Positions 44,869 to 54,779 of a DNA stretch of 64,000 nucleotides are shown here, in pieces. The DNA lies in contig JADJMD010000013.1 in NCBI GenBank assembly GCA_016709765.1, positions 1,178,001 through 1,242,000 on the forward strand. The letters are read 5' to 3'. The position numbers were made by a program, and so were the translations under genes. The notes beneath the pieces are model-generated. The model saw only the letters and a list, made by a program, of their open reading frames with translations, was not told the DNA's origin and made no database searches. Each line of letters begins with the position of its first letter. Position 1 is the first letter of the stretch. Source of the DNA: Ignavibacteriales bacterium. GTDB taxonomy: Bacteria; Bacteroidota; Ignavibacteria; Ignavibacteriales; Ignavibacteriaceae.

Positions 44869-44934
44869 TGATTTTGGAAATATTTAAATAAGAAATAAAA
44901 GATTGAAGAAATAACTGTAATATTTCCAAAATCA
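44869..44934. repeat. Perfect 16-bp inverted repeat with 34-base spacer
   Basis: TGATTTTGGAAATATT (44869-44884) and its exact complement AATATTTCCAAAATCA (44919-44934) start 5 bases after the cupin stop. The spacer is an A-rich tract. No poly-T follows, so a classical terminator is unlikely, though a large RNA stem or a small mobile-element remnant is possible. Confidence 0.75.
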
Positions 44935-45011
44935 TTTCATATTTTCGCAACAGAAAAATCAAATCGTCAATCCGTTAAGAGAACAAAAATATATCTTTAA
45001 ATAAAATTCTT

Positions 45012-46418
45012 ATGAATTTTATCATAAAAAAAATATCATACGTAATTAATATATTTCGTTTAGCCCTTGCAGGTAACGATACAAATATTCTGCAGGGCAA
45101 CATTAACCGCGCAATTATTCTGCTTGCCATTCCAATGACACTTGAAATGATAATGGAATCCATGTTCGCGATCGTGGATATTTTTTTTGTTAGCAAGATT
45201 GGTGTAAACGCGATTGCTGTTGTTGGGTTAACCGAATCAATGTTAACAATTACGTATTCGCTTGGCTGGGGCCTAGCAATGGGCACAACCGCAATGATTG
45301 CGCGTAGAGTGGGAGAAAACGATAACGATGGAGCATCCGTTGCAGCAGTACAGTCGATTTATCTTGCATTAATAATCTCTATACCAATAATGTTTACAGG
45401 CATTTTCTTTTCAGTCGATTTGTTAAGATTGATGGGCGCATCAGCAGATGTAATTGCACAGGGCTCAGCTTACACAAAACTTTCACTCACATTCAATCTT
45501 ATTGTTATACTTTTATTTCTTATCAATGGTATTTTCCGCGGGGCAGGGGATGCAGCGCTTGCAATGAGATCGTTATGGGTTGCAAATACTTTAAATATAA
45601 TACTTGACCCGCTTTTTATTTTTGGTATTGCATTCTTTCCGGAACTTGGTGTTAAAGGTGCCGCAGTCGCAACAATCATTGGAAGATCAACCGGAATACT
45701 TTACCAGCTTTATCATCTTAAGAAAGGGAAAGGATTAATAAAAGTTCACAAAGACAACTGGCAATTTAAACCAGAAGTTATTTTGAAACTTGTAAAACTC
45801 TCTGCGGGCGTTACAGCCCAATTTATCATAGGTTCTGCAAGCTGGATATTTTTAATGCGGATCATCTCCGCTTTTGGCAGTACAGCACTTGCGGGATATA
45901 CAATTGCAATACGAATTGTGATTTTTACTTTAATGCCTGCCTGGGGGTTTTCAAACGCCGCCGCAACAATGGTTGGACAGAATCTCGGGGCCAATCAGCC
46001 AGAGCGTGCTGAAAAAGCTGTTTGGCGCACAGGTTTTTTTAATATGATTTTTATGGGAACTGTAATGATTATCTTTTTTCTTTTTGGTAATAACATTTCT
46101 TCTTTTTTTACAAACGAAAAAGAAGTAATAGATAATGCATCAAAATGTCTAAATATTTTTGCAATTGGTTATTTGTTTTACGCATTTGGAATGGTTTTAG
46201 TTCAATCGTTTAACGGTGCAGGCGATACAAAAACACCAACAATAATGAATCTATTTATTTATTGGGTGCTCCAGATTCCGCTTGCATATACGCTTGCAAT
46301 ACATCTTGGCTTTGGCGCAGAAGGAGCTTACTACTCAATTGTAATTTCAGAATCTGTTTTTTCTATAGTGGGCTATTTTTTATTTAAAAAAGGGAAGTGG
46401 AAAACAATTAAAGTATAA
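45012..46418 (+). CDS. MATE-family efflux transporter
   Basis: 468 residues with 12 membrane helices. The family layout is clear: IILLAIPMTLEMIMESMFAIVDIFFVSKIGVNAIAVVGLTE, WGLAMGTTAMIARRVGE, the first half's IFRGAGDAALAMRS and the second half's FSNAAATMVGQNLGA, FNGAGDTKTPT, paired internal repeats. It exports drugs or other cations in exchange for sodium or protons. It stands alone between the cupin and a convergent T9SS gene; specific substrate unknown. Confidence 0.95.
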   Translation: MNFIIKKISYVINIFRLALAGNDTNILQGNINRAIILLAIPMTLEMIMESMFAIVDIFFVSKIGVNAIAVVGLTESMLTITYSLGWGLAMGTTAMIARRVGENDNDGASVAAVQSIYLALIISIPIMFTGIFFSVDLLRLMGASADVIAQGSAYTKLSLTFNLIVILLFLINGIFRGAGDAALAMRSLWVANTLNIILDPLFIFGIAFFPELGVKGAAVATIIGRSTGILYQLYHLKKGKGLIKVHKDNWQFKPEVILKLVKLSAGVTAQFIIGSASWIFLMRIISAFGSTALAGYTIAIRIVIFTLMPAWGFSNAAATMVGQNLGANQPERAEKAVWRTGFFNMIFMGTVMIIFFLFGNNISSFFTNEKEVIDNASKCLNIFAIGYLFYAFGMVLVQSFNGAGDTKTPTIMNLFIYWVLQIPLAYTLAIHLGFGAEGAYYSIVISESVFSIVGYFLFKKGKWKTIKV

Positions 46419-46452
46419 ATTGCGGAGGCACAGTTCTATATGCCTCTGCAAT
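46419..46452. terminator. Hairpin between convergent MATE and T9SS genes
   Basis: ATTGCGGAGGCA (46419-46430) and TGCCTCTGCAAT (46441-46452) form a 12-bp stem with one mismatch and a 10-base loop, starting one base after the MATE stop. No strong T run follows in either direction, so it is a moderately supported terminator. Confidence 0.6.
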
Positions 46453-46461
46453 ACAACAAAT

Positions 46462-47613
46462 TTATTTCATTAAAATCATCTTCTTAGTTTCAACAAAATC
46501 ATTACTTTCTAATCTATAGATATATGTTCCGCTCGATAGTTCTGAGGCATCAAAAGTGATGTTATAATATCCAGCTTCATACATTTCTTCTGAAATTGTT
46601 TTAACTAACTCACCAAGCATATTGTAGATGTTTATTTTTAATTGCGTCTGAACAGGCAATGAAAATCTTATTGTTGTGCTGGGATTAAATGGGTTAGGAT
46701 AGTTCTGTGACAATTCAAACTGTTGTGGTACAACTTCAACTTCAATAATATCAGAATATTCAAACTGCCCATCATTATCTATTTGTTTTAACCTATAGAG
46801 AAACTTGCTTCCGCCGCTAATATTTTTGTCTGTAAATGAGTATTCTTTATCAGAGCTTGAATTACCACTCCCGGAAACAAAACCGATCTTATCCCACTCT
46901 TGGCGCTCAGCACTTAGCGCACAGCGTTCAACATCGAATCCAAAATTATTTATTTCAGTTGCTGTCTGCCAGTTAAGAGTTACATTATTGTGTTTGGCCA
47001 CAACAGTAAAAGAAGTAAGTTCAACTGGTAATGGTTCTTCATCAGGATTTATTGCATTTATAATAACCTGATTTGAGTTCCAGGGTGTTACCGGACCAAG
47101 CGCAAATACCTGAGTCGTTACTCCAGTGCCCGTTGTCTTCCACTGCAAATTCATAAAAGCCGAAGAATTATTTATTCCGCTTACTCTGTATCTTCCCATT
47201 CTGTGCGTGTTTGATGTATTGTTTATCCTAGCCACAAAATCATCAAATTCGCTTTGATCTCCAAAAGATATCTGGTTAAGATTTATGATGATTTCATTGC
47301 CGCTTATTGGTGCGGGACTTGTCGCTAAACGGTAAGTACTTCCTACAGGATTTCCACTTGTTGATGTAAGATTCCAGAATGCAGAACTCTCTCTTACTAA
47401 TGCGGGATTTGTAAAAGCCGCAGCATTAAAGGTTAGAACAAAATCCGATGTGCCAAGATAAAGATCATTCGTTCCTGTTCTTGTCAGATATATATCAAAC
47501 AAGAAGTCTGTTCCTACTACCTGCTGGTTTTCAATTGTAAGATCTGCGCTGACTTGTGCAAAAGTTAGACTGCCAAGCAATATTAGAATTAAAAATATCT
47601 TATTCATTTTCAT
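46462..47613 (-). CDS. T9SS-sorted partner of the FG-GAP protein
   Basis: 383 residues. After a signal peptide (KIFLILILLGSLTFAQ) the first 160 residues are beta-rich: VSADLTIENQQVVGTDFLFDIYLTRTG, DFVLTFNAAAFTNPAL, ISGNEIIINLNQISFGDQSEFDDFVARIN, with MNLQWKTTGTG; an immunoglobulin- or cohesin-like domain is conceivable. PLPVELTSFTV and LNWQTATEINNFGFDVER (about 195-225) is a fibronectin-type segment often placed ahead of the sorting domain, then a full T9SS domain (NYPNPFNPSTTIRFSLP, ELSSGTYIYRLES, KKMILMK). Its ATG lies 14 bases inside the FG-GAP gene, so both are coupled. Confidence 0.9.
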   Translation of the reverse strand: MKMNKIFLILILLGSLTFAQVSADLTIENQQVVGTDFLFDIYLTRTGTNDLYLGTSDFVLTFNAAAFTNPALVRESSAFWNLTSTSGNPVGSTYRLATSPAPISGNEIIINLNQISFGDQSEFDDFVARINNTSNTHRMGRYRVSGINNSSAFMNLQWKTTGTGVTTQVFALGPVTPWNSNQVIINAINPDEEPLPVELTSFTVVAKHNNVTLNWQTATEINNFGFDVERCALSAERQEWDKIGFVSGSGNSSSDKEYSFTDKNISGGSKFLYRLKQIDNDGQFEYSDIIEVEVVPQQFELSQNYPNPFNPSTTIRFSLPVQTQLKINIYNMLGELVKTISEEMYEAGYYNITFDASELSSGTYIYRLESNDFVETKKMILMK

Positions 47614-50600
47614 ATACTCCTGATGTGTTTACTGTTGATAGTTTATCGGTTAAAGTCGGAACCTGAGTAGTTGTGTTCCTGTTGTTCCACACAGCACTTC
47701 TATCAGCGGCATTAACGGTACCGCTTAAGTCCACATCCGTTCCATAATAACCTGAAAGATTTCTCTGATTCCAGGCATTACTTCTGTCAGCGGCATTAAC
47801 TGTCCCGCTTCCGTCTATATCTGCGGTAAAGATTCCGAAGTATCCACCACCTAAATTCTTTAGTGCATTTGTTCCGTATGCTTTGGTTAAATCCGTACGC
47901 ATATCATACAAAGCAGGACTAAAGTTAATCCCAACTTTATTTGCTGTCATAACCGGCAGATGATTTCTATGTTTTATCACAACAAAGTAATCACCTTCAG
48001 GAGTTGATGGAAATTTTATGTTGCTTGTTCCATCCAGATCCACCAGTGTTCCATCATTCTTAAGGAATGCTGCTCTTGTTTCAACTACTGTTGTTTCGCT
48101 GCTTCTTAGCTCAACAAGAACCCAATCAACAATGTTTTGAGGCATTGAAGCCACACTTTCTGTTCCAGTGTAGTTCCAGGGGCTTGTGTTATATGGCTGT
48201 GTAAGGGGAATCAAATTAGAAGAGTTAAGGAATGTACTCATCTGTCCGCCAACGTAAGCACCTTCAAGAAATATTCTGATGTTTGCAGAAAGTACAACCT
48301 CTATACTATCTACACTAAGCGGACTTCCGTTATCGTGAACATCGAATGCCCGAATATAGTAGTAAGCATTACCAGCAAGAGGAGAGCTATCAACAAATGT
48401 AGTGTCTGTTGTTGTAGCGATAAGAGTTAAGTCTTCAACCGCGGGTGTGTCGCTCCTGTAAATGTTATAGTTTCTAAAGTCTTGTTCTGTGTTAGCCTTC
48501 CAGCCAAGATGAATGTTGCCGCCATTTAAATTTGCGTAGAAATTATTGGGCGCAATCGGTGCAAGGTTGTCTACGCTGTGTCCGTAGATTATGTTTGATC
48601 TCCAGTATTGGTTTGGGTTTGATGTTCTTGCGGTAATGCGGAAGTAATAGGTTCCGCTGTTGTTTGTCATAGAATCGTTTGGCGTGTTTGCTATGAATGT
48701 GTAATAAACATTTTGCATTGGCTGAACAGAACCAACCTGCGACCAGGAGAAACCATTTACTCCCGGTGGTGTACTCATTTCTACAACATACTCAGTAACA
48801 ATGTTACTTTCATTTAAAGCATCATAAGCGCTTCTAACAAAATTCAAATAAACTTTTCCACCCTGATCAAAAGGAACATCCTTTACTGACATAGTTCTTG
48901 GTTTTACTGGTGGCGGAGAAGATAAATATAAATATGCTCTGCCTGACTGAAAACCTGCGGCACTATTTCCGGGTGCTCCAACAATTATATCAGAATTCCC
49001 ATCACTATTTATATCGCCCACCGAAGATACAGACCAACCAAAATAATTACTATCCCCAGTACCGGTTAATACTATATCTACAACATTATTCAAAACAACT
49101 CCTCCAAAATAAATATATGTTCTCCCCGAATTTGATCCTTCGGCATCATTGTAAGAAGCCCCAACAATTATATCATCATAACCATCACCGTTCACATCAC
49201 CTGCGTTGGAGACTGAGGCACCAAATTGATCAGTAGCGGCCTCACCGGTTAATATTACATCTGCTAAGTCATCCATTGCCGATCCGCCATAATAAATGTA
49301 TGCTCTGCCAGCATATGTCCCAAAGGCATCATTATATGGCGCCCCAACAATTACATCTGAATAACCATCTCCGTTCACATCGCCAGCAGTGGATACAGAA
49401 CTGCCAAAATAATCACCAGCAGCTTCTCCTGTTAATATTACATCTGCGACACTCTTAATAATTAGACCACCGAAATAAAGGTATGCCCTGCCAGCATCTG
49501 CTCCTCCTGCATCATTCAGTGAAGCACCAATTATTACATCATCAACTCCATCGCCATTTACATCACCTGCCGCTGAAACTGAATTACCAAAACGATCTTC
49601 AGCAGATTCACCGTTCCTAATGACATCTGCAATATTATTCATACTTAGACCTCCGAAATAAATGTATGCTCTGCCGGCATTGGTTCCACCATTATCACTA
49701 AAAGGTGAACCAACAATTATATCGCCATACCCATCGCCATTTACATCACCAGCTGCTGAGACTGAATAACCAAAATTATCTCCATCTCCAACGCCTGTTA
49801 GTATTACGTCTGCGATATTATCCATTGATGAACCCCCATAAAAAATATATGCTCTTCCCACAGTGGTTAGTGTTAAAAAATCATAACCTGGTGCTCCGAC
49901 AACCACATCATCATATCCATCGCCATTTACATCTCCAGCTGTGGAGACTGAATAACCAAAACGATCCTCAGTATTTGCACCTAATAATGTTACATCAGCA
50001 ACGTTATTCACTATTGTTCCACCGAAGTAAATATAAGCGGCCCCGGAATTTGTACCTCCTGCATCGTTGTAAGATGCCCCAATAATAAAATCATCATAAC
50101 CATCACCATTTACATCACCAACATTTGAAACTGATGAACCAAGTTGATCATTGCTGTTGCCAGTAAAAAATTCATCGGATATATCGCGACCGGTTAAAGT
50201 ATTAGTGTAAAGGTATGTTCTGCCAGCATTGCTACCATTGGTATCGTTTCTTGGTGCGCCAACAATTATATCAGCATAGCCATCTCCGTTTACATCTCCT
50301 GCAGATGAAACAGAAAATCCAAACCAATCACCTGCGGCAGTTCCTGTAAGTATAGCATCTTTAATATTATCCATTTGCTCGCCTCCAAAGTAAACATAAG
50401 CCCTTCCTGCATCTGTTCCGCCGGCATCATTTACAAAGGCTCCAATTATAATATCATCATAGCCGTCTCCATTTATATCTCCCGCCCCGGCAACAGCATT
50501 TCCAAACGCATCAAAACTTGTTTCCCCGGCAAAAGTTATGTCCGGATTATTATTGGGAACTGCCCCTCCAAAACAAATATGGGCTTCACCATTACCGCCA

Positions 50601-51613
50601 AATACTACATCAGAATAACCATCACCATTAACATCGCCGGCACCATCAGCATATGCACCAGAATAAATGAGATCATACGCATTGTTCATATTTGTTCCGC
50701 CAAGGTAAAGAAAGACAGAACCATCTCCGGGTGCCATAACCAGTACATCCGCAAAACCATCACCATTAACATCACCGGCAAACGATGCAAATTGTCCATA
50801 TTCACCTGAACCAACATTAGGTGCAGTAGCTAATGTTACATCTGGAGTCGAATTCATTGAAGAGCCGCCGTAAAAAACATAAGCTACGCCAATATCTAAA
50901 CCATAGACATCATCAAATGGAGTCCCGATTACAACATCCGCATAGCCATCGCCATTCACATCGCCTCCTCCAGCTACACTAAATGCAAAATAATCATCAT
51001 AATCTGGAGTAGGATTAAAGATGTTTAAAGTTGAATATGTGTTCATTGTAGAATTGCCAAATATTATTGTTGCCCTGCCAGAAGTTCCATCTTCGTGAGG
51101 TGCACCAATAATTATATCATCAAAGCCATCACCGTTAACATCGCCGGCTGAGGAAACCGAGAATCCGAATTGTGCGCCATTGCTGGAACCTGAAAACACA
51201 GCATCAGGAATGCTGTTTATTACAGAGCCGCCGAAAAACAGATATGCTTTTCCCTGAGATGAAGAATTGAATGGGGCACCAACAATAATATCATCATAAC
51301 CATCGCCATTAACATCACCGGCACTTGCAACTGAATAGCCGAAGTTATCGCCCGCAGCCTGTCCGGTAAAAAATCTTTCCTGCATTGCATCGGGCAGCGG
51401 ATCGCCGCCGCTATTGCTTGAAGCAGAGTTTAAGATTTCCTGCAGTTGATTTGTGCTTATACCAAGTTCATTTGCTTTGCTGGTTATGTCAATCCGTTTC
51501 TTGGTTTCATCATTAACTGGAGATTTTTGTTCAAGGTATTGTGCGTTAACAGTAATCGTAAATAAGAACAGTAAGCACAAAGTTCTTATCAGTTTATGGT
51601 GATGTTTATTCAT
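47600..51613 (-). CDS. FG-GAP repeat (14x) protein with dockerin-like C-terminus
   Basis: 1337 residues. Signal peptide (CLLFLFTITVNAQ), then a linker and fourteen copies of a roughly 55-65 residue FG-GAP unit with a calcium-binding D-V-N-G-D-G-Y-D-D loop and IIVGAP strand (about residues 85-900). A fibronectin type III-like region follows (about 905-1110), then a beta domain, and near 1264-1313 two EF-hand-like dockerin motifs (ADIDGSGTVNAADRSNAW and DVDLSGTVNAADRSAVW). The protein ends without the T9SS tag present in its neighbours. Fourteen equals two seven-bladed propellers. It is coupled to the T9SS-tagged gene downstream by a 14-base overlap; it may reach the surface bound to that protein. 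Confidence 0.93.
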   Translation of the reverse strand: MNKHHHKLIRTLCLLFLFTITVNAQYLEQKSPVNDETKKRIDITSKANELGISTNQLQEILNSASSNSGGDPLPDAMQERFFTGQAAGDNFGYSVASAGDVNGDGYDDIIVGAPFNSSSQGKAYLFFGGSVINSIPDAVFSGSSNGAQFGFSVSSAGDVNGDGFDDIIIGAPHEDGTSGRATIIFGNSTMNTYSTLNIFNPTPDYDDYFAFSVAGGGDVNGDGYADVVIGTPFDDVYGLDIGVAYVFYGGSSMNSTPDVTLATAPNVGSGEYGQFASFAGDVNGDGFADVLVMAPGDGSVFLYLGGTNMNNAYDLIYSGAYADGAGDVNGDGYSDVVFGGNGEAHICFGGAVPNNNPDITFAGETSFDAFGNAVAGAGDINGDGYDDIIIGAFVNDAGGTDAGRAYVYFGGEQMDNIKDAILTGTAAGDWFGFSVSSAGDVNGDGYADIIVGAPRNDTNGSNAGRTYLYTNTLTGRDISDEFFTGNSNDQLGSSVSNVGDVNGDGYDDFIIGASYNDAGGTNSGAAYIYFGGTIVNNVADVTLLGANTEDRFGYSVSTAGDVNGDGYDDVVVGAPGYDFLTLTTVGRAYIFYGGSSMDNIADVILTGVGDGDNFGYSVSAAGDVNGDGYGDIIVGSPFSDNGGTNAGRAYIYFGGLSMNNIADVIRNGESAEDRFGNSVSAAGDVNGDGVDDVIIGASLNDAGGADAGRAYLYFGGLIIKSVADVILTGEAAGDYFGSSVSTAGDVNGDGYSDVIVGAPYNDAFGTYAGRAYIYYGGSAMDDLADVILTGEAATDQFGASVSNAGDVNGDGYDDIIVGASYNDAEGSNSGRTYIYFGGVVLNNVVDIVLTGTGDSNYFGWSVSSVGDINSDGNSDIIVGAPGNSAAGFQSGRAYLYLSSPPPVKPRTMSVKDVPFDQGGKVYLNFVRSAYDALNESNIVTEYVVEMSTPPGVNGFSWSQVGSVQPMQNVYYTFIANTPNDSMTNNSGTYYFRITARTSNPNQYWRSNIIYGHSVDNLAPIAPNNFYANLNGGNIHLGWKANTEQDFRNYNIYRSDTPAVEDLTLIATTTDTTFVDSSPLAGNAYYYIRAFDVHDNGSPLSVDSIEVVLSANIRIFLEGAYVGGQMSTFLNSSNLIPLTQPYNTSPWNYTGTESVASMPQNIVDWVLVELRSSETTVVETRAAFLKNDGTLVDLDGTSNIKFPSTPEGDYFVVIKHRNHLPVMTANKVGINFSPALYDMRTDLTKAYGTNALKNLGGGYFGIFTADIDGSGTVNAADRSNAWNQRNLSGYYGTDVDLSGTVNAADRSAVWNNRNTTTQVPTLTDKLSTVNTSGVYENE

Positions 51614-51631
51614 TATTGTTCCTTTACTTGA

Positions 51632-51757
51632 TTATAAATTTCTTATTAGTGCAAGAACCAGTATTAAAAACGAAAAACCAATTGTTAAGCCTATCGTTTT
51701 AATAATACGATTATTAATTTTTTCTGCTTTTTTTATTTCATCAAAAGTTTTCTGCAT
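51632..51757 (-). CDS. Small single-helix membrane protein (41 aa)
   Basis: ATG at 51757 to TAA at 51632-51634: a charged N-terminal half (DEIKKAEKINNRIIK) and a hydrophobic helix IGLTIGFSFLILVLALI. It lies between the TIG lipoprotein (end 51805) and the FG-GAP gene (start 51613), all reading left. Only a weak GAAGAG ribosome site is seen. Plausible as a real short gene in that operon, but not certain. Confidence 0.5.
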   Translation of the reverse strand: MQKTFDEIKKAEKINNRIIKTIGLTIGFSFLILVLALIRNL

Positions 51758-51804
51758 AGAATGTTCTCTTCTTTTATTTTATAAATGTTTTTGGTCTATG
51801 GAAA

Positions 51805-52893
51805 TCATGGTGTAACTCTCACATACCCAAGAAACCATCCGCCAATTACCTGCGAGCCAACTTCTGTATCAAGTAATGTAACTGTGTAGAGCCTGTCCCC
51901 CCTAGGTAATAGCACTGAAAGAGGCACAAAAGCACTAACCTGAGTGGCATCGAGTGATGCACCTGTTACTGCAACAGTGGTTGTAAATACTCCATCTGAA
52001 AATCGAATAGTATTTGCGAATAAGTTCTCTCCATTTATATAAAAGTCAGTATTAGAAGTGCCGCCTAAAACCTGACCCGGAAGTGTGTTGGAGAATATTT
52101 TCAACCTGGGTAGTGATTCGCCTTTCGTTGTTCTGCTGTAGCTTCTGCCGGATCTTGAATATGAAAAAGCATAATCTTTTAGATCCTTGGATTTGCTGCC
52201 TAATGAAGCTGGTAATTTCCCTATCATATTCCATGACCCTTCACCAAACGCTATAACATTGTACCAGACGGAATCGATATCAACAGAATTACCATTAATA
52301 GTTAGTGTTCCTTCAGTTTTTGTAAGCCCAAATCCTTTACCACTAATTTTAAACTTTTCACCCGGTACGACGTACACACCATTTATACCTAAAGGGTTTA
52401 TTCCATTATTATTGATAAACGGAACTGCATTGTAATAGACAAAGTAGTCTGGCGAGGTGTAAGTAGGCTTGTCCTTTACTTTAATTACTATGTTTCCCCA
52501 ACCATTATGTATTCCAACCGGGTACTCATATCCGTCTGTTTTTATTTCTGTATGGTAGGGGATTTTAACTTTAATCTGAGTATTACTTACTTCTAAAACT
52601 TCACCCTTGCTTTTTATCGTATCTGTAATGGGAACATAATTACCCGGGAAATAGACTTCCACATTCTGCTTGGAACTTCCAAATCCCTCTCCCACGATAG
52701 TTATTACATCTCCCCACATTGGTTTTAGAGGAGTGTAACTATTAATCTTAACTTCAGTTGGAGTTATTGGATCTGGTGGATTATTATCATCAGGATTAGA
52801 TACGCTGTCTTCTTTTGAACAGGAAGTCAGAAAGAGGAACAAACCTATAATGACAAGAGAAGTAATAATGAATTTTTTATTTTTTGTTTTCAT
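51805..52893 (-). CDS. TIG/IPT-domain lipoprotein
   Basis: 362 residues from ATG at 52893, where AAAGGTG lies 9 bases upstream; an in-frame GTG at 52905 overlaps that site. The lipoprotein signal is FLFLTSCSKE. A linker (DDNNPPDPITPT) leads into TIG/IPT beta sandwiches: VKINSYTPLKPMWGDVITIVGEGFGSSKQNVEVYFPG (about 55-90), then VPGEKFKISGKGFGLTKTEGTLTINGN (about 185-210) and VLGGTSNTDFYINGENLF (about 275-292), each with the xxGxGFG strand. TIG lipoproteins on the cell surface often bind glycans or act in SusE/F-like roles. It precedes the FG-GAP operon. Confidence 0.88.
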   Translation of the reverse strand: MKTKNKKFIITSLVIIGLFLFLTSCSKEDSVSNPDDNNPPDPITPTEVKINSYTPLKPMWGDVITIVGEGFGSSKQNVEVYFPGNYVPITDTIKSKGEVLEVSNTQIKVKIPYHTEIKTDGYEYPVGIHNGWGNIVIKVKDKPTYTSPDYFVYYNAVPFINNNGINPLGINGVYVVPGEKFKISGKGFGLTKTEGTLTINGNSVDIDSVWYNVIAFGEGSWNMIGKLPASLGSKSKDLKDYAFSYSRSGRSYSRTTKGESLPRLKIFSNTLPGQVLGGTSNTDFYINGENLFANTIRFSDGVFTTTVAVTGASLDATQVSAFVPLSVLLPRGDRLYTVTLLDTEVGSQVIGGWFLGYVRVTP

Positions 52894-52944
52894 AAAGCCA
52901 AACACCTTTTGAATTTTCTGTAATTAATTATTTGTAATAGCTTT

Positions 52945-54666
52945 TTATTTAATTAGGATCATTTTTTTTGATTGAACATACGTACCTGTTTGAAGTTTAT
53001 AGAAATAAACTCCGCTTGAAAGTTCACTTGCATCAAATTCTACCTCATAGCTTCCGGCGGATCTGTATTCATCCACTAAAGTTGCAACTTCATTTCCAAG
53101 GACATCATAAACTTTTAACACGGACAGGGCAAGCCCTGTCCCTACATTTGGTATACTAAAATTAATTTTTGTGGATGGATTAAATGGGTTTGGATAGTTT
53201 TGTGCTAAATAAAAATTGTTTGGTTGATAAGGGTTTTCATCTTCTATTGAAGTAACGCCGCCCAACAATCCATTTGCACCAATGTACTTAGCATATAAGT
53301 TTTCACCGGTTCCAGATGGCGGACCAGCATGAGAGAAGATAACTATTGCTCCGCCATTATTTATATCGGGATTTAATGTTACTATTCCAGCATTAACAAA
53401 TTGATCTGTTAATCTAACAGAGTTACTTTGCCAGGCAAAAGAACTATCCGGATTTATTCGTTGAGCATATATTCCTGGTCCTTGCGGGTTACTGGTTTCA
53501 GACCAGGAAACATAAACACCGTTATTATTTGTTGATATACTTGTGTTTGTAAAAGTATAAGGCGTACCGCTTACTTTAATTCCATTAGGTGTCCACTGAG
53601 GCTGACCAAGATTGTTAAGTTTCTGTGCATAGATATCGTAAGCAACATTAATTCTCCTTCCGTCTTTCCATATCAAATAATAATCTGAACTGGTTCTGCT
53701 TCTAATAATCTTAAAATCAGTATGTCCGCCGGGAACATTATTGATGGCAACATGATTCTCGCCCCATAAACGATTTCCGGTTGTATCCATTGCCTGAGCA
53801 AATAAACCTCCACCATTAGCTGCCCATGCAATAACAACTGATTCTCCATTTTCAGTATCTCCCAATGTAACGCTGGTACCTATTTGTGGTCCATCTACGG
53901 CTACAAGTTTCCCCGGCGTTGGAAATTTAAGATTACCTGTTGAGTCAACAATCTGGTAATAAATGGAGTAGCTGGCAGTAGTATGTCTGTAAACAACTGA
54001 AACTCCCATTGGATTTTTTACCATTCTCGGACTTCGTGTATCAACAGCGCCATCAGTTAAAATGACACCCGTTGAATCCCACATAATATTTCCATTTCTA
54101 TCAATCCTTTGAGCACGAAGCTGTCCGTAACCATAATAAGATCTTGTCCAGCTTACATAAGCGCCGCCATTATCATCTGGAAGAACACTATATTCGGATA
54201 AAGCACCGGGTGTTGGATCGTTGTACTGACTGACCGGCACACCATTTAAATCCCAAAGGGAATTTCCATCAAGATCCATTTTCTGCGCATAAAGATCTGT
54301 GGAATTAGTATAATTAGGTCTGTCATCATACCAAAAAACAATTACGCAGCTGTCAGTTGTACCAACTGCAAACGGATATTGCTGGTTCCCATCTGCGATA
54401 CAAACCGGAATACCATTATCGGCGAAATATGTATTGCCAAGACTATCAAATCTCTGAATATAAATATCATTTCCATTAGCAGAATTTCGTGCATCTGTCC
54501 AAGCAACAAAAAATCCTCCTTTTCTATCTAAGGACAGCGAGGGGTAGTTTTGAGCACCAGGGACAGCCGATATGATATTATTTTCCTCTACTGTCGTTCT
54601 CCATTGAGCTTTAATAAATGACACGGCGAAAAGAACAAGTAACAAAACTGCGTAAATGATTTTCAT
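52945..54666 (-). CDS. T9SS-sorted beta-propeller-like surface protein
   Basis: 573 residues with signal peptide (LLLVLFAVSFIKAQ). About eight repeats have the pattern GGxFVAWTDxRNxxxxNDIYIQRFDSLGNxxFADNGIPV, ending with DxxGNxLW...; these are typical of secreted propeller-like proteins of this phylum. The final 85 residues are a T9SS domain (NYPNPFNPSTKINFSIP, VLGNEVATLVDEY, SSGVYFYKLQTG, KKMILIK). It lies upstream of the TIG lipoprotein on the same strand and divergent to the ECF sigma gene. No enzyme motif. Confidence 0.93.
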   Translation of the reverse strand: MKIIYAVLLLVLFAVSFIKAQWRTTVEENNIISAVPGAQNYPSLSLDRKGGFFVAWTDARNSANGNDIYIQRFDSLGNTYFADNGIPVCIADGNQQYPFAVGTTDSCVIVFWYDDRPNYTNSTDLYAQKMDLDGNSLWDLNGVPVSQYNDPTPGALSEYSVLPDDNGGAYVSWTRSYYGYGQLRAQRIDRNGNIMWDSTGVILTDGAVDTRSPRMVKNPMGVSVVYRHTTASYSIYYQIVDSTGNLKFPTPGKLVAVDGPQIGTSVTLGDTENGESVVIAWAANGGGLFAQAMDTTGNRLWGENHVAINNVPGGHTDFKIIRSRTSSDYYLIWKDGRRINVAYDIYAQKLNNLGQPQWTPNGIKVSGTPYTFTNTSISTNNNGVYVSWSETSNPQGPGIYAQRINPDSSFAWQSNSVRLTDQFVNAGIVTLNPDINNGGAIVIFSHAGPPSGTGENLYAKYIGANGLLGGVTSIEDENPYQPNNFYLAQNYPNPFNPSTKINFSIPNVGTGLALSVLKVYDVLGNEVATLVDEYRSAGSYEVEFDASELSSGVYFYKLQTGTYVQSKKMILIK

Positions 54667-54779
54667 AAATTTCCTTTTAATGATTTTGGATTGGTAGTTA
54701 TTCTATCTCCTATTTGCAGATTGAGGTGAAATATTGAAACTATTTTTGGGTTTTTTCATTTTGTTGATAATATTTCCTT

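Noticed and set aside
49276..49458. Plus-strand His/Gln-rich frames within the FG-GAP gene
   Set aside because: The His/Gln-rich composition is a by-product of the antisense of repeated Asp/Gly codons, not of a gene.
50375..50809. 144-codon reading frame on the plus strand inside the FG-GAP gene
   Set aside because: It lies antisense to the FG-GAP repeats, and its repetitive content mirrors their codon pattern. Similar frames occur at 48898-50085. No ribosome site.
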